This document shows, one piece after another, positions 10,681 through 20,700 of a stretch of 64,000 nt of DNA (position 1 is the stretch's first letter; every line of letters begins with the position of its first letter). The notes beneath the pieces are model-generated. The model made no database searches and had not been told where the DNA came from. It worked only from the letters and a program-made list of their open reading frames with translations. The DNA comes from Nautilus pompilius (taxonomy: Eukaryota > Mollusca > Cephalopoda > Nautilida > Nautilidae): contig JACATO010000121.1 of the NCBI GenBank assembly GCA_018389105.1, forward strand, positions 2,386,001-2,450,000. Reading direction: 5' to 3'. The translations under genes and the position numbers were made by a program.

Positions 10681-11649
10681 ATATCCATTTGATGATTTTA
10701 AAAAAGGTAGGTTTTGCATGATGTATGCCAAAGCACAGACTACAAAACGATATATAGCTTACCTATAAAACACCTTCACAAGCATTCAAACAGTGAACCA
10801 CAAATTAACATCATATAAAAACCGACCAAACAAACCCTGGGGACGACCTGAGAGAAGACAGTTGTTTACCTGGTGTTGTTCTGTTGTTTGTAGACGGGCG
10901 AGAATGTCTCCTTTTGTTTCATTCTCCTCGGCGCCTCTAGCGGTTTAGAATCACGAGAAAGCCCTTTGATCGGACCAAAATTCTGTCCGTATATAAGAAC
11001 AAAAGAACATTATTTTAATTGACTTATTGTTTCTCGCCGTAGCCCTGGGCGCAAGATTAACCCCAGAAATGATAAGCTTCCGGTGAACCCAGACTCTCGG
11101 CCCAAAGCGGTCTGTGAAGCCCCAAATAAAATGGCGCGGCCATCGTGGTAAACGACAGGTAAAATATAGTTTAGGGTATTAGCTAATATGGAGGGGGTGA
11201 TCCCAGGAAGGATAAATAACCAACAGGATCCTCATATTGATCAATACTCTATTACTTACACTCACCAGCAGTATATTTACTAACCATGTTGGCGGGTTAT
11301 TTAAGTTCATTCCTACACAATATTTTAGCTAAACCCGTTTTGAAAATTAACTGGTTTATTCTTGCTTCCTCTCTTTTTTACCTGTAATTTACGCTATTTC
11401 TTTTCGCGCCATCGACTACGAATCGGGAAGTTTGGCTTAGAGTTTCATCCCCTGTTTGAGCTGACTGCTGCTTTGAATGGTTTTGTTAAGTATATCGCGA
11501 TCTGAGTTTGCAGGGATTTATTCAGCGCCCACAGCTGCTTGTGTATGGGAGTTGAAAACATTCTTCGAGAAGTGTTAAACGGCAACTGACCGGCAGGGTT
11601 ATCGAGGGCGACACTTTCCATCATGAGCTTAAGCATTTCTCCAATTCTG
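10681..11649. other. no gene recognised
   Basis: AT-rich with scattered CpG. Short minus-strand ORFs (for example 11445-11636) have no recognisable motif. It forms the upstream flank of the repeat-protein gene. Confidence 0.5.
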
Positions 11650-11657
11650 TGACGTCA
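11650..11657. promoter_or_regulatory. CRE (TGACGTCA) upstream of the repeat-protein gene
   Basis: A perfect CRE/ATF palindrome 114 bp upstream of the ATG at 11771, in a CpG-containing stretch. The OTU gene has the same octamer twice. An A/C-rich leader (ACACACAC then A-runs) follows. Function is inferred from sequence only. Confidence 0.45.
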
Positions 11658-11770
11658 TAACGATCGCCGTCGTATGTCACTATGGGCAACAGCCAAGGTA
11701 GCCACTAACACAGCCCAGTCGGAGCTAAAAAAATTTACACACACACACAAAAAAAAAAAACAAAAACACA

Positions 11771-13636
11771 ATGGCCACCAACCAAATGAATGGCAATTCT
11801 AATAGTTCAGTGTCTCTGCAAATTCGTCGCAATACTTTGGTGGAGAGCATTGTGAGTAGAATATGTCTAATAGCAAATGAAATGAAGGAGAGGATATGGA
11901 AACTGAGTAGACATGTATGCTGCTTAGGAACGAGTTTTTACCAGATGAAAAAGGGATTGGTGACCATGGCCAGTGTACACAAGCAAATAAAAGAAAATCA
12001 ACAGTGGTACATCCCAAGACTCCCTGAATCATCAAACTGTGATGACAAGTTACAGAAAACTCGAAACGAGACCCCGAGCACGAGAAGCCATGTTAGCGGA
12101 CATTCAAGAGGTCCAGATGAACCAGAGAAAGCCGAGGCCCCGAGCACGAGAAGCCATGTTAGCGGACATTCAAGAGGTCCCGATGAACCAGAGAAAGCCG
12201 AGGCCCCGAGCACGAGAAGCCATGTTAGCGGACATTCAAGAGGTCCCGATGAACCAGAGAAAGCCGAGGCCCCGAGCACGAGAAGCCATGTTAGCGGACA
12301 TTCAAGAGGTCCCGATGAACCAGAGAAAGACGAGGCCCCGAGCACGAGAAGCCATGTTAGCGGACATTCAAGAGGTCCCGATGAACCAGAGAAAGCCGAG
12401 GCCCCGAGCACGAGAAGCCATGTTAGCGGACATTCAAGGGGTCCAGATGAACCAGAGAAAGCCGAGGCCCCGAGCATGAGAAGCCATGTTAGCGGACATT
12501 CAAGAGGTCCAGATGAACCAGAGAAAGCCGAGGCCCCGAGCACGAGAAGCCATGTTAGCGGACATTCAAGAGGTCCAGATGAACTAGAGAATGCCGAGGC
12601 CCCGAGCACGAGAGACCATGTTAGCGGACATTCAAGAGGTCCCGATGAACCAGAGAAAGCCGAGGCCCCGAGCACGAGAGACCATGTTAGCGGACATTCA
12701 AGAGGTCCCGATGAACCAGAGAAAGCCGAGGCCCCGAGCACGAGAGACCATGTTAGCGGACATTCAAGAGGTCCCGATGAACCAGAGAAAGCCGAGGCCC
12801 CGAGCACGAGAAGCCATGTTAGCGGACATTCAAGAGGTCCCGATGAACCAGAGAATGCCGCGGCCCCGAGCACGAGAAACCATGTTAGCGGACATTCAAG
12901 AGGTCCCGATGAACCAGAGAAAGCCGAGGCCGCCAGCGCGACATGTTATCTTAACGAAAATTCAAATGGTTACATCCGACAGAACCCCCGGCACGAGGCT
13001 AGTAATAGTGTTAAGAGGGGGAGAAGCCGGTGCTCGGTAATGAAATTTGCCCCTAGCGATAGAAAAGAGCAGCCGACAAACAGCCGACCTTCAGCGCACC
13101 CTGCGGTTCAGGAAAGCGAGTCGAGTATACTCTTAAGCTGCGCCAAATTCATCCAGGGAAACGTTTCATTAGAAAATGTAGGTTTGCACTCAGTGCTGTT
13201 TAGAGACGGCATCAGGATTGTTAAATCTTGCGCAAAGACGTACGAAATATACTTTAGTATTAAAAGAAATGAGAAAGGGCGGCGAGAATTGCAGCCAGGC
13301 AAGAAACTGAAGGTAGATGTTGAAAAAAAAGATATGCGTCAAGATAAGACAGAGAAGTCCGATTCACTGGACCCTCACCAACCACAGATACATGTGATGC
13401 CGAACCATGAAAACGAGGTCTGTGTGAAGCCTGGTCTAGAGATAAAAGCGCAGCAGCAATCGCTTGCTGTGAGTGTCGTCTCCAACGAAAGACGAACCGC
13501 CATGTCAGTTTACATGGCGGCTAGTTCTAGCGCCATTCCAAGCAAAGCTGGCCTTGATGGCGCCAGCGTCTTCGCTATAGGCATCGTCCCCTACCATGAC
13601 GCCAGGGTGTTGTTTCCTGGCTGCGCTACAGATTAA
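11771..13636 (+). CDS. intronless 621-aa protein with thirteen 22-aa tandem repeats, function unknown
   Basis: I do not recognise this protein. Residues 1-~100 are a basic helical region (from MATNQMNGNS to LPESSNCDDK). Residues ~101-386 are thirteen near-identical 22-residue repeats, each starting APSTRSHVSG and ending GPDEPEKAE. Single changes (KDE, ENAE, RDHV, SMRS, ENAA, RNHV) distinguish units. The repeats are Ser/Arg/Pro/Asp/Glu-rich and surely disordered. Residues ~387-621 are non-repetitive, with basic stretches (VKRGRSRC, KKLKVDVEKKD) and a segment SSILLSCAKFIQGN. There is no signal peptide. The ATG lies 114 bp after a CRE, and AATAAA follows the stop by 153 nt. The frame stays open through the repeat and for ~235 codons beyond it, which argues for a real gene. 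The 66-bp unit is a multiple of three, so other frames are open too; see findings. Confidence 0.6.
   Translation: MATNQMNGNSNSSVSLQIRRNTLVESIVSRICLIANEMKERIWKLSRHVCCLGTSFYQMKKGLVTMASVHKQIKENQQWYIPRLPESSNCDDKLQKTRNETPSTRSHVSGHSRGPDEPEKAEAPSTRSHVSGHSRGPDEPEKAEAPSTRSHVSGHSRGPDEPEKAEAPSTRSHVSGHSRGPDEPEKDEAPSTRSHVSGHSRGPDEPEKAEAPSTRSHVSGHSRGPDEPEKAEAPSMRSHVSGHSRGPDEPEKAEAPSTRSHVSGHSRGPDELENAEAPSTRDHVSGHSRGPDEPEKAEAPSTRDHVSGHSRGPDEPEKAEAPSTRDHVSGHSRGPDEPEKAEAPSTRSHVSGHSRGPDEPENAAAPSTRNHVSGHSRGPDEPEKAEAASATCYLNENSNGYIRQNPRHEASNSVKRGRSRCSVMKFAPSDRKEQPTNSRPSAHPAVQESESSILLSCAKFIQGNVSLENVGLHSVLFRDGIRIVKSCAKTYEIYFSIKRNEKGRRELQPGKKLKVDVEKKDMRQDKTEKSDSLDPHQPQIHVMPNHENEVCVKPGLEIKAQQQSLAVSVVSNERRTAMSVYMAASSSAIPSKAGLDGASVFAIGIVPYHDARVLFPGCATD
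12071..12928 (+). repeat. 66-bp coding minisatellite, 13 copies
   Basis: Exactly thirteen 66-bp units (858 bp) inside the 621-codon ORF, each containing CCGAGCACGAGAAGCCATG and GCGGACATTCAAGAGGTCC. Units differ by one to three substitutions. Three adjacent units (9-11) share GAGACC in place of GAAGCC, a sign of stepwise unit duplication. All differences are substitutions, so the reading frame is preserved. Confidence 0.97.
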
Positions 13637-13789
13637 CCCTGCACACGCCAGGCGGTACGGTTGAAGGTTATTCAGCTTTTGAAAAATGTATTAACCGTTA
13701 TCCGCGTATAAAAATCGGAAAATAGTCTTCAGAAATGAATAGCGTTGTGGTTATTACAAATTATATAAATGAAATCCATCAATAAGTGA

Positions 13790-13795
13790 AATAAA
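13790..13795 (+). terminator. polyadenylation signal of the repeat-protein gene
   Basis: AATAAA 153 nt after the stop at 13636, followed by a T-rich segment. Confidence 0.5.
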
Positions 13796-14067
13796 ATTTT
13801 TAGATTGCAAGCGATGGGGCGGGGCCCAGACCGCAGTGGACGGCAGTAAGTAGGGGAAAGTGCGTACTAAGACACGTTCTGTGTCCATAAACCATATCTT
13901 CAATGTTAGCCCTTTAAATGATCTCTTCTTAGCAGCATTAAAGTGGTTGAGTTCGTTAGATTTCAGCTGTATTTATTTATTTTTAAAGCGGCTAAAAATT
14001 TCATAAAATGATTCCTTCCATTAATTCATATTGAAATGTTCTCAACGTCACGTTTCAAATTAAAGCT

Positions 14068-14087
14068 CACGTGACCTGTGACACGTG
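14068..14087. promoter_or_regulatory. paired CACGTG E-boxes
   Basis: Two perfect E-boxes, CACGTG at 14068-14073 (inside TCACGTGA) and 14082-14087, are spaced 14 bp apart. They lie 80-100 bp upstream of the first ATG of the small coiled-coil ORF. TCACGTGA resembles the core bound by MiT/TFE, USF or MYC-MAX bHLH-zip factors. Function is inferred from position. Confidence 0.45.
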
Positions 14088-14167
14088 AGTCATCATCACT
14101 TACATCATCAGCAGGATTTGAAAACGGTCTTAACCGCTTTTCATCGTTGGCTGGCTGCGCCGCGGGC

Positions 14168-14611
14168 ATGACGACGGGGAACAGACGGAGGCTTGCCGAC
14201 TGCTACAGACAACAGAGAGAGGTTTTCATCAATCTTAGTGCCAAAATCGCTGAAATGACGGAAACGAGCCGTAAGCTGTGCACTGAAGCGACTCGCATGA
14301 CTTCACACTTCAACGCCATGGAGATACAACTGGACAGCGTGTCCAGGCTACAAGACCAGGTGAGGGAGAAAGTTGGGGATCTGATTAGGGAAATGGAGCA
14401 GGCTGCATACCTCGATCTTTGTATCAACTACCTACAAGATGCTAACATGCGGATGCACGTCGCTCCGCACATCGTGGAAACGGAAGATCGAGAGCGTTCC
14501 AGCAGAGCAACAGCAGACAAAACTTCTGTGTTTAAGGGAATGATGCTGTTCCAAGGACTCGGTATTCATGTGGATAAACCGGCAATCAGAGACCGTTTAC
14601 TTTCGCTTTAA
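14168..14611 (+). CDS. small coiled-coil protein, function unknown
   Basis: A 147-aa ORF from the ATG at 14168. The frame is open further upstream to 14078, but only from a GTG and through the E-box region, so I chose the ATG. Residues ~10-90 are strongly helical with heptad-like spacing (LADCYRQQREVFINLSAKI, then QLDSVSRLQDQVREKVGDLI). A short linker and a C-terminal segment ending KPAIRDRLLSL follow. It has no signal peptide, membrane segment or known domain that I can name. Size and architecture would suit a subunit of a small coiled-coil complex, but nothing proves it. The stop is at 14609-14611; an ATTAAA at about 14,834 could be a weak poly(A) signal. A 5' exon upstream is possible, because CAG precedes GATTTGAAAACGG near 14,113. 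Confidence 0.45.
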   Translation: MTTGNRRRLADCYRQQREVFINLSAKIAEMTETSRKLCTEATRMTSHFNAMEIQLDSVSRLQDQVREKVGDLIREMEQAAYLDLCINYLQDANMRMHVAPHIVETEDRERSSRATADKTSVFKGMMLFQGLGIHVDKPAIRDRLLSL

Positions 14612-17600
14612 CGCAAAAAAAGTCAACCTCTGGCGCAACCGCAATTGTCGTCGCGAGGATTTCTCTTAAGATAGACGATGGCATCGTTTTTGGTAGAAGG
14701 TTTACAATTATTAACAAAGGAAATCTGTTGCGAACCTAAAAAAAAACTTGCAATAATTCTCTCTCTCTACAGACATATGGTTAATAATGCCACAAGCCGA
14801 AATTAAGGTGTCGAAAACAAAATGTATATTTTAGATTAAATATTCTTTTTCTCTTCTACATCTGTTTTCGGTAAGCAGAGTTGTTTTTAAAGATTTGTTT
14901 TATTGAAATACGGTGTTAGGTACCACCACCATCACCATCAGTCACAAAGGATTGCCGATTCTGTCTAATAGGATCACCCACAGGAATATTTCCAACAGTT
15001 TCCTGGTTGTTTGGGGAAATGCTTAAATAGTGCGCGTGCGGCTATACGTATGATACATGAATCTTCGGGTTATTGCATTTCAGAACTTATTTCAGTTGTA
15101 GCTTTCCATCATCTGTGACGGCGCTTTAACGGGACCGTCGGATCTTCTGAAGCCGGCCCCTCGGGGGTCTCGTTTATCTCGTGACGCTGCCCCGCAACCT
15201 CTCGATGACAGCAATTAGCCGCCAACACGAGAAATCGCTTGTCCGGAGGGGGGGGGGGGTGAGTTAATGGGAGGAGAGAAGATCGCTATCTCACATTCAA
15301 CCAGAAAGAAGCCGGCCCCACTGATTGTTTGCTTTATACGGTCCCCACCGATAAAATATCCCGACCTATTATTTCTTCTCTCTTAACCCTCTCACAGCCG
15401 GTAACGGCGGAGTGCCGTGCGCGTGAGAAAAGCTTCCAACTCCGTCAACCGCTACGGTAGGCACTTTAAAAAAAAGTGGGGGGCGAACTTTCCGCTGAAA
15501 ACCTACGTAAAGGATAATCTTCTGGGATTAAAGCTTAATAGGGTTCTTTCTCCCGGCCGTTTAGAAAAAAGAAGGGCGCAAACTTCCGCGAGGTGAGATG
15601 AGCAGTGACGGGATATGGGAGGTGTAGGCAGGTGCACGTCGTCCCTGCGTGTCCCCACAACGTGCAAGACTTCAAACTGATCATCTCTCAACTCTTCTAT
15701 CTATTAAGTTGGTGGGACCTCCTCCGTTAAAATCCAACCCTGAAGAATATGCGAGGACCTGGCTTCTTAGTGGCAGAAGGCGTGCTGAAGAAAGGGGAGG
15801 TGACAGGAAAAAACGGAGATTATATACCACTATGGGAGTGTAATTCACTTAATGGTTGCGTTCGTTCTTTAATAAGTAGAAATTTCAGAAATGTGGATTG
15901 TACTTACATTTACATATTGGCTGATCATCGTACGTATATACTACATATGGCTAGATTTGTAAAGTTGTAAGCTGTACACTATTATTATTCTCAATAAATT
16001 TATGAATAATCTGAAAAAATGTTACTTTTCCAAAATATATATTTGTTATACCTAGCTTTATTTGACTGAGTTACTGATACGATCTGCATGTAATCATCAC
16101 ACCCAGTGCATATAGGCTCAGAATGACCCCGAAATTTACCATATTACAAAAAACTTCTCAAGCCTTTCCTTCCCAAGCTCAGCCTCACGGACTTTAGCGT
16201 ACCCCTAGTTCCTAAAACCCATTTCCATCACTGGAGATGAGACGGTCAGGGTTTGGTGAACGTAGTCCAAAGGTGACTTAGTAACAGAAAAGGAAATAAG
16301 GGACAACTTAATGCCCCTTTCCTTTAGTAGAACCACACAGGCAACACCAATAAAACAGCTACTGAAAAACGGTTCGCATCTTAATTATCATTTAATATTA
16401 AAACATCCCAAGACAAGGTTTCACTGTGTTTCCGTTCGACTGGGGATACCTGGAAAGGGAAGAGGATGGCGGAGGCCGAATTCTGTACGTGAGATAGTAT
16501 TTCCTTACTTTGTCACTAGAATCAGGAAACAAAATCTTAATCCAACCTTTCATGCCATTAACATACACAGTGATGTTACCTCATCAAAGAACACAATGGA
16601 CGGCTAACATCCCTGCATTTGACAGAAATATGTCCTGTGCAACATCTTTTTAGTTTTGAAATAAATTTGGTAGTGGAGCCATTAGGGAATTGCGCCAGCT
16701 AAGGTTATTCCAGCGAATGGCAGCTGTCAGGGTGTCGGGAGGCTTGGTTATTTATGTCTGACCACACTTTGCTTCCACTCCTCTAAGTCCAAAGCAGTAG
16801 CACTCATAAAAAGACAGACCAAATTAATTTCCTCAAAAAATTAACTCCATTTCCTTTAATTCAATCTTTGTAGCTTTGATCATCGAAAAAGACAAAGTGA
16901 TGCCATCAGTGGAGACAACTATTAAAGGGTCTCGTAGGACCTCGGCAGACGCATTAGGTCCACAAACTCCGAGGTAAGTGGTTTCACAAGAGAGATGCTT
17001 TCTTAATCGAACCTTGTGCCATACGGAGGGTTCTGCCAAGGTTCCCCTTACAAATAACTTTGTAGTTTTCTTAATTGAAATGATAACATGTTGGATATAA
17101 TAACAAAGCAAGGGTGTCATCAGTCGGGCGAGAAAAGGTATCACTGATCGGGGGGGAGGTGATGGCTCGCTGTCCATTTAACTCTAATTCACGTGCTTGA
17201 TGCTGGAAGCAGCTGGTGCCCTCAAACCGGCGCTCGGGGCTGTTCTCGCGCGATCCGTCCATCCGCTTACCTTCAGTTGTGTCCAGCCTAAAGCACTAAC
17301 ACCTCAGTCGGTAAGAAACGTAGTAGTTTGTTTGCTTGCTCCATATTAGATATAAGACAGTGAATCATATTCTTTCAAACATCATCGTTTCGTTTAATTA
17401 AAGCTTCATAGATTATCGGCAGGTACCTGGTCCGAGGTGGAGCGGGCGGGTGGCACGTGCCGATTGGCTCAAGGGCCGACCCCGGCTGCTGCGCCCGTCC
17501 TCTCTGCCGACGTCGGGCCGGAAGTTCGAGGAACAGTAACTTTCCGTCCACTATTTTGTAAAGGGAAGTAATTTTGCCTAGAATAACGGATTGGTGCCGG

Positions 17601-17667
17601 TTTGGAGTAATTAGAATTAAACTTGTCCGTTTCCTTCTCATTGTCTGGTCAGGGATTTCAGAACAAC
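14612..17667. other. no gene recognised; includes likely upstream region of the secreted-protein gene
   Basis: Short ORFs on both strands have no family resemblance. There is a G-run at about 15,247-15,257. From about 17,200 to 17,660 the DNA is GC/CpG-rich, as expected of a promoter and 5' leader for the gene starting at 17668. I see no clear TATA box. Confidence 0.5.
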
Positions 17668-17731
17668 ATGAAGACCTGGATCTTGAGGCTGGTGGTGCTC
17701 GTCCTGACTTTGGCTACGGGGGCTCGTCGAC
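17668..17731 (+). CDS. secreted precursor exon 1: signal peptide
   Basis: ATG at 17668 encodes a short basic-tipped start and a Leu/Val-rich core, then GARR. The donor is C|GTGAGT at 17732, phase 1. Confidence 0.85.
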
Positions 17732-20700
17732 GTGAGTTCTCTCTTTAATAACTTACAGCATCATAGAAATTGCTTTTAATTTTTGCCTGATAATTATTTC
17801 GTTATCCAGCGTCGTTCTACGCCGCCTCTGTTTTTTATCTAAAGACAGGGTAAGGGAAGCAACTCGTCAGTAGACCAACGAAAAAAAAAAATTAGATACG
17901 TAGAGGAAGGGAGGTAATTCATTATCCGAATTTTTTTTGATTCATTGTCAATAATGCAATTTAGCAAATTTCTTGTAACTTATACCAGAATTAGCAGAGT
18001 TAACATAGTAACAAAAAAAATACCAACAATGGAAACAAACAAAAAAAATTGAATAAGCTTTAAACTTGCAGTCAGCAGAAATGACAATCCACAACAAAAG
18101 GAGTTACAATGAATACTGCATTCAAAGGCCATCAGCTGTGTTCCATATCAAAAGTACACACTTTTCAGCAAATTTTTGACACACCGTCTCAGATTTCACA
18201 CATTTTTTTGTGCAAGTATTTGTCTCCATAATGAAATATGATGTACCAATTTTCGGAGCTTGGGGCCCCACTGGGGCCAATTTTAGCCCCCCCCCCAAAT
18301 TTGGACTTCCCCAGCTGACCCACAATCTTTCAGAGGTTGTGTGTCAGGCTGTACTGGTCCTATGAGAATGATCTTGGTATCGAAAATGCTCGTGAAAGCA
18401 AGATCTTTCCAATCATGCAAGTAAGTAAAATCACTTCAAAATAGAAATTCCAAAAGTGGTAATTGATGGTGCTCTTTGACCTTTAGTCCCCACCACCCAG
18501 CAAAACCGTTGGTCCCGATTTTGTGTGGAGAATACCCCTTCATATACTCCAACACCTCAGCAAAAACAAAAATGGGATCTCCAAGGTTTCAGGTGGGCAA
18601 AGTTTTATGTTGGGGAGTTCAACCTGCTTTTGCTTCTGAGAGGGACTTTTAATGTCAATGTTCCAACGAAATTGTTTCAATGTTTAGCTTTAGTTTGGAC
18701 AATTCATGTTATTGTTATGGTAGGGCTCGCTGAGTGGACATTGAGTGATGTATGGAAGCTGTGTGGAGATTATAGGCTTGCTATCTAAACACTGTTAGAT
18801 TTGCTTTGTCCATCTGTCTGCTATTGTTTGGCAGGTAGACATTTACACAGTCCAGCTGTATCTATTGTTCGACAAATTTCTGCTATAAATTCGTGGAGAG
18901 CTCGCTACTCCAGGCTTTCCACGGGAGGGACGCTGACCATCTAGGCACAACACGTTGACCAGGAAGGATGCTGACTGACTGTCCACACGCTGACCATCCA
19001 CGTTCGCTAACCAGAAAATTTTAAATAAACTCTAGGAAAAGACCACCACCATACAAGTAAGTTTAGTTGCAGTTATAGCCACAATTGGGACTTTGTTGTT
19101 TCAGTCAGTAAGTTTATGAATGTATCTTGGATTTGTTGTTGTAATTGGCCCCGCAGTTTGTAAACTATAATTTATTTCACTTTATATTTCATTTTAGATC
19201 AAATAAACTCAGCTTAAAGTTTATTCTGTTTCCTAAAGTCGGCCTGTCAGTCCAGACATCAAATGCTAGCAGGTGACCATATGTCTGAAACTGACAATTA
19301 TCATCTCTGGACTATATATTGCATTATTTGTGAAGCATTCATTCCAATGTGTGAATTGATATTTAGGTGGATAATCATCATTAAAGTCAAATGAGCTAAT
19401 TTCATTCCTTTTTTTTGCATATTTTTCAGCATAAGCATGGCAAGCAAGTTCCGCAAATGCTGCCGTGATCCATTCAGCTGTCATAAAACAAAACAACAAA
19501 AAGATCTTCGCAATGTGTCTAATATGTTGATGAAATATCCTTCAAAGCTGAAAAAAGATGATAGACTTTGTACTTTGTGCAGAAAAAAATTTGCTAAGTT
19601 GGCACCAGAGCATATTGAAGGATCATCTTTGACATTATCATCAAAAAGTCCGAACAAAGGAATTGCAGAATCTGTTTCGACAGATCAGGACAAAGAGGTT
19701 TTTGAGCAAGAAGCAGAAGTTGACCTTTTTAACCAGTCTTTATCCATGATAGGGGAAAGCCCATTTGATAAAAGAAAAGCAGATAGGAACCAGGGGTACG
19801 TTCCTGCAAAGCAAAGTGGAAGCTTCTGTACAAAAAAGAAAATACATCTAGTTGCTGGACCAAGCACTATGGAAAAAGCACAAAGAGCATCATCAAAATG
19901 TGATGAAAACTGCATGCCAGAGGTGATCAAAAGTCTGAAAGGAAAATACGTTGTCTTGAGCCTTTCAGAGCAAATATGTATACTGACAATATTTGCTCGG
20001 AATATGGGCATTAGAGGGATGAAGAGTGAATTCGGCTGCTCCCAAAGAATGGCTATACAAGCCAAAAATTTAGAGAAAGAAAAGGGTATGTTATCCTCTC
20101 CAAACCACAAACAGGGTAAAAGATTGCCAGAGCAAATTAAATCCGCCGTAACTGAATTCTATCGAAGTGATGAAGTCAGCTGAATAATGCCAGGAAAAAA
20201 AGACTTTTGTAGACAGGAAAGAACATGGAAAAGAAAAAAATCAAAAGCACCTGGTACTAAACAATCTCAAGGAACTGTTTCAGAAATTCAAAGAGAAGCA
20301 CCCTAACTTGAAAGTTGGATTTTCAAAGTTTGCCATGCTCCATCCCTCAGTGTCTCTCCTGGCCAGTTCAAGTGGTACTCACAGTGTATGTGTATGTATG
20401 ATCCATCAAAATGTGAAACTCATGTTGATTGGATCAAAGATGCCACAGATAGCATCATCATGTGATGGCACTCATTGTTTGCAACCCAGCATGACCGGCA
20501 TGTTATTTTAGAACTTGTGAAAGTTGCCCATCAATTGAAGACTTCAAAAACGAGCTACTAAGTGCTTATGAACTAGAGGGGATTAATGAAATTCAGTTTA
20601 AACAATGGACATCCACCGACAGGTCTGAACTTAGCTCCATTGTGCTGCCTTTGGAAGAATTTATTGATTAAATTCACTGCATGTTCGCAGAATTTGTGAG

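Noticed and set aside
11998..12873. 291-codon minus-strand ORF and 146/149-codon plus-strand ORFs over the 66-bp repeat
   Set aside because: The 66-bp unit is a multiple of three, so alternate frames stay open; these ORFs end soon after the repeat, unlike the 621-codon frame.
14078..14167. GTG-initiated N-terminal extension of the small coiled-coil ORF
   Set aside because: GTG is not a normal animal start, and the extension runs over an E-box; the ATG at 14168 is preferred, though an upstream exon is possible.
16833..17641. Minus-strand ORFs near the secreted-gene promoter
   Set aside because: No family resemblance; they lie in GC-rich DNA just upstream of a plus-strand gene and are probably chance ORFs.
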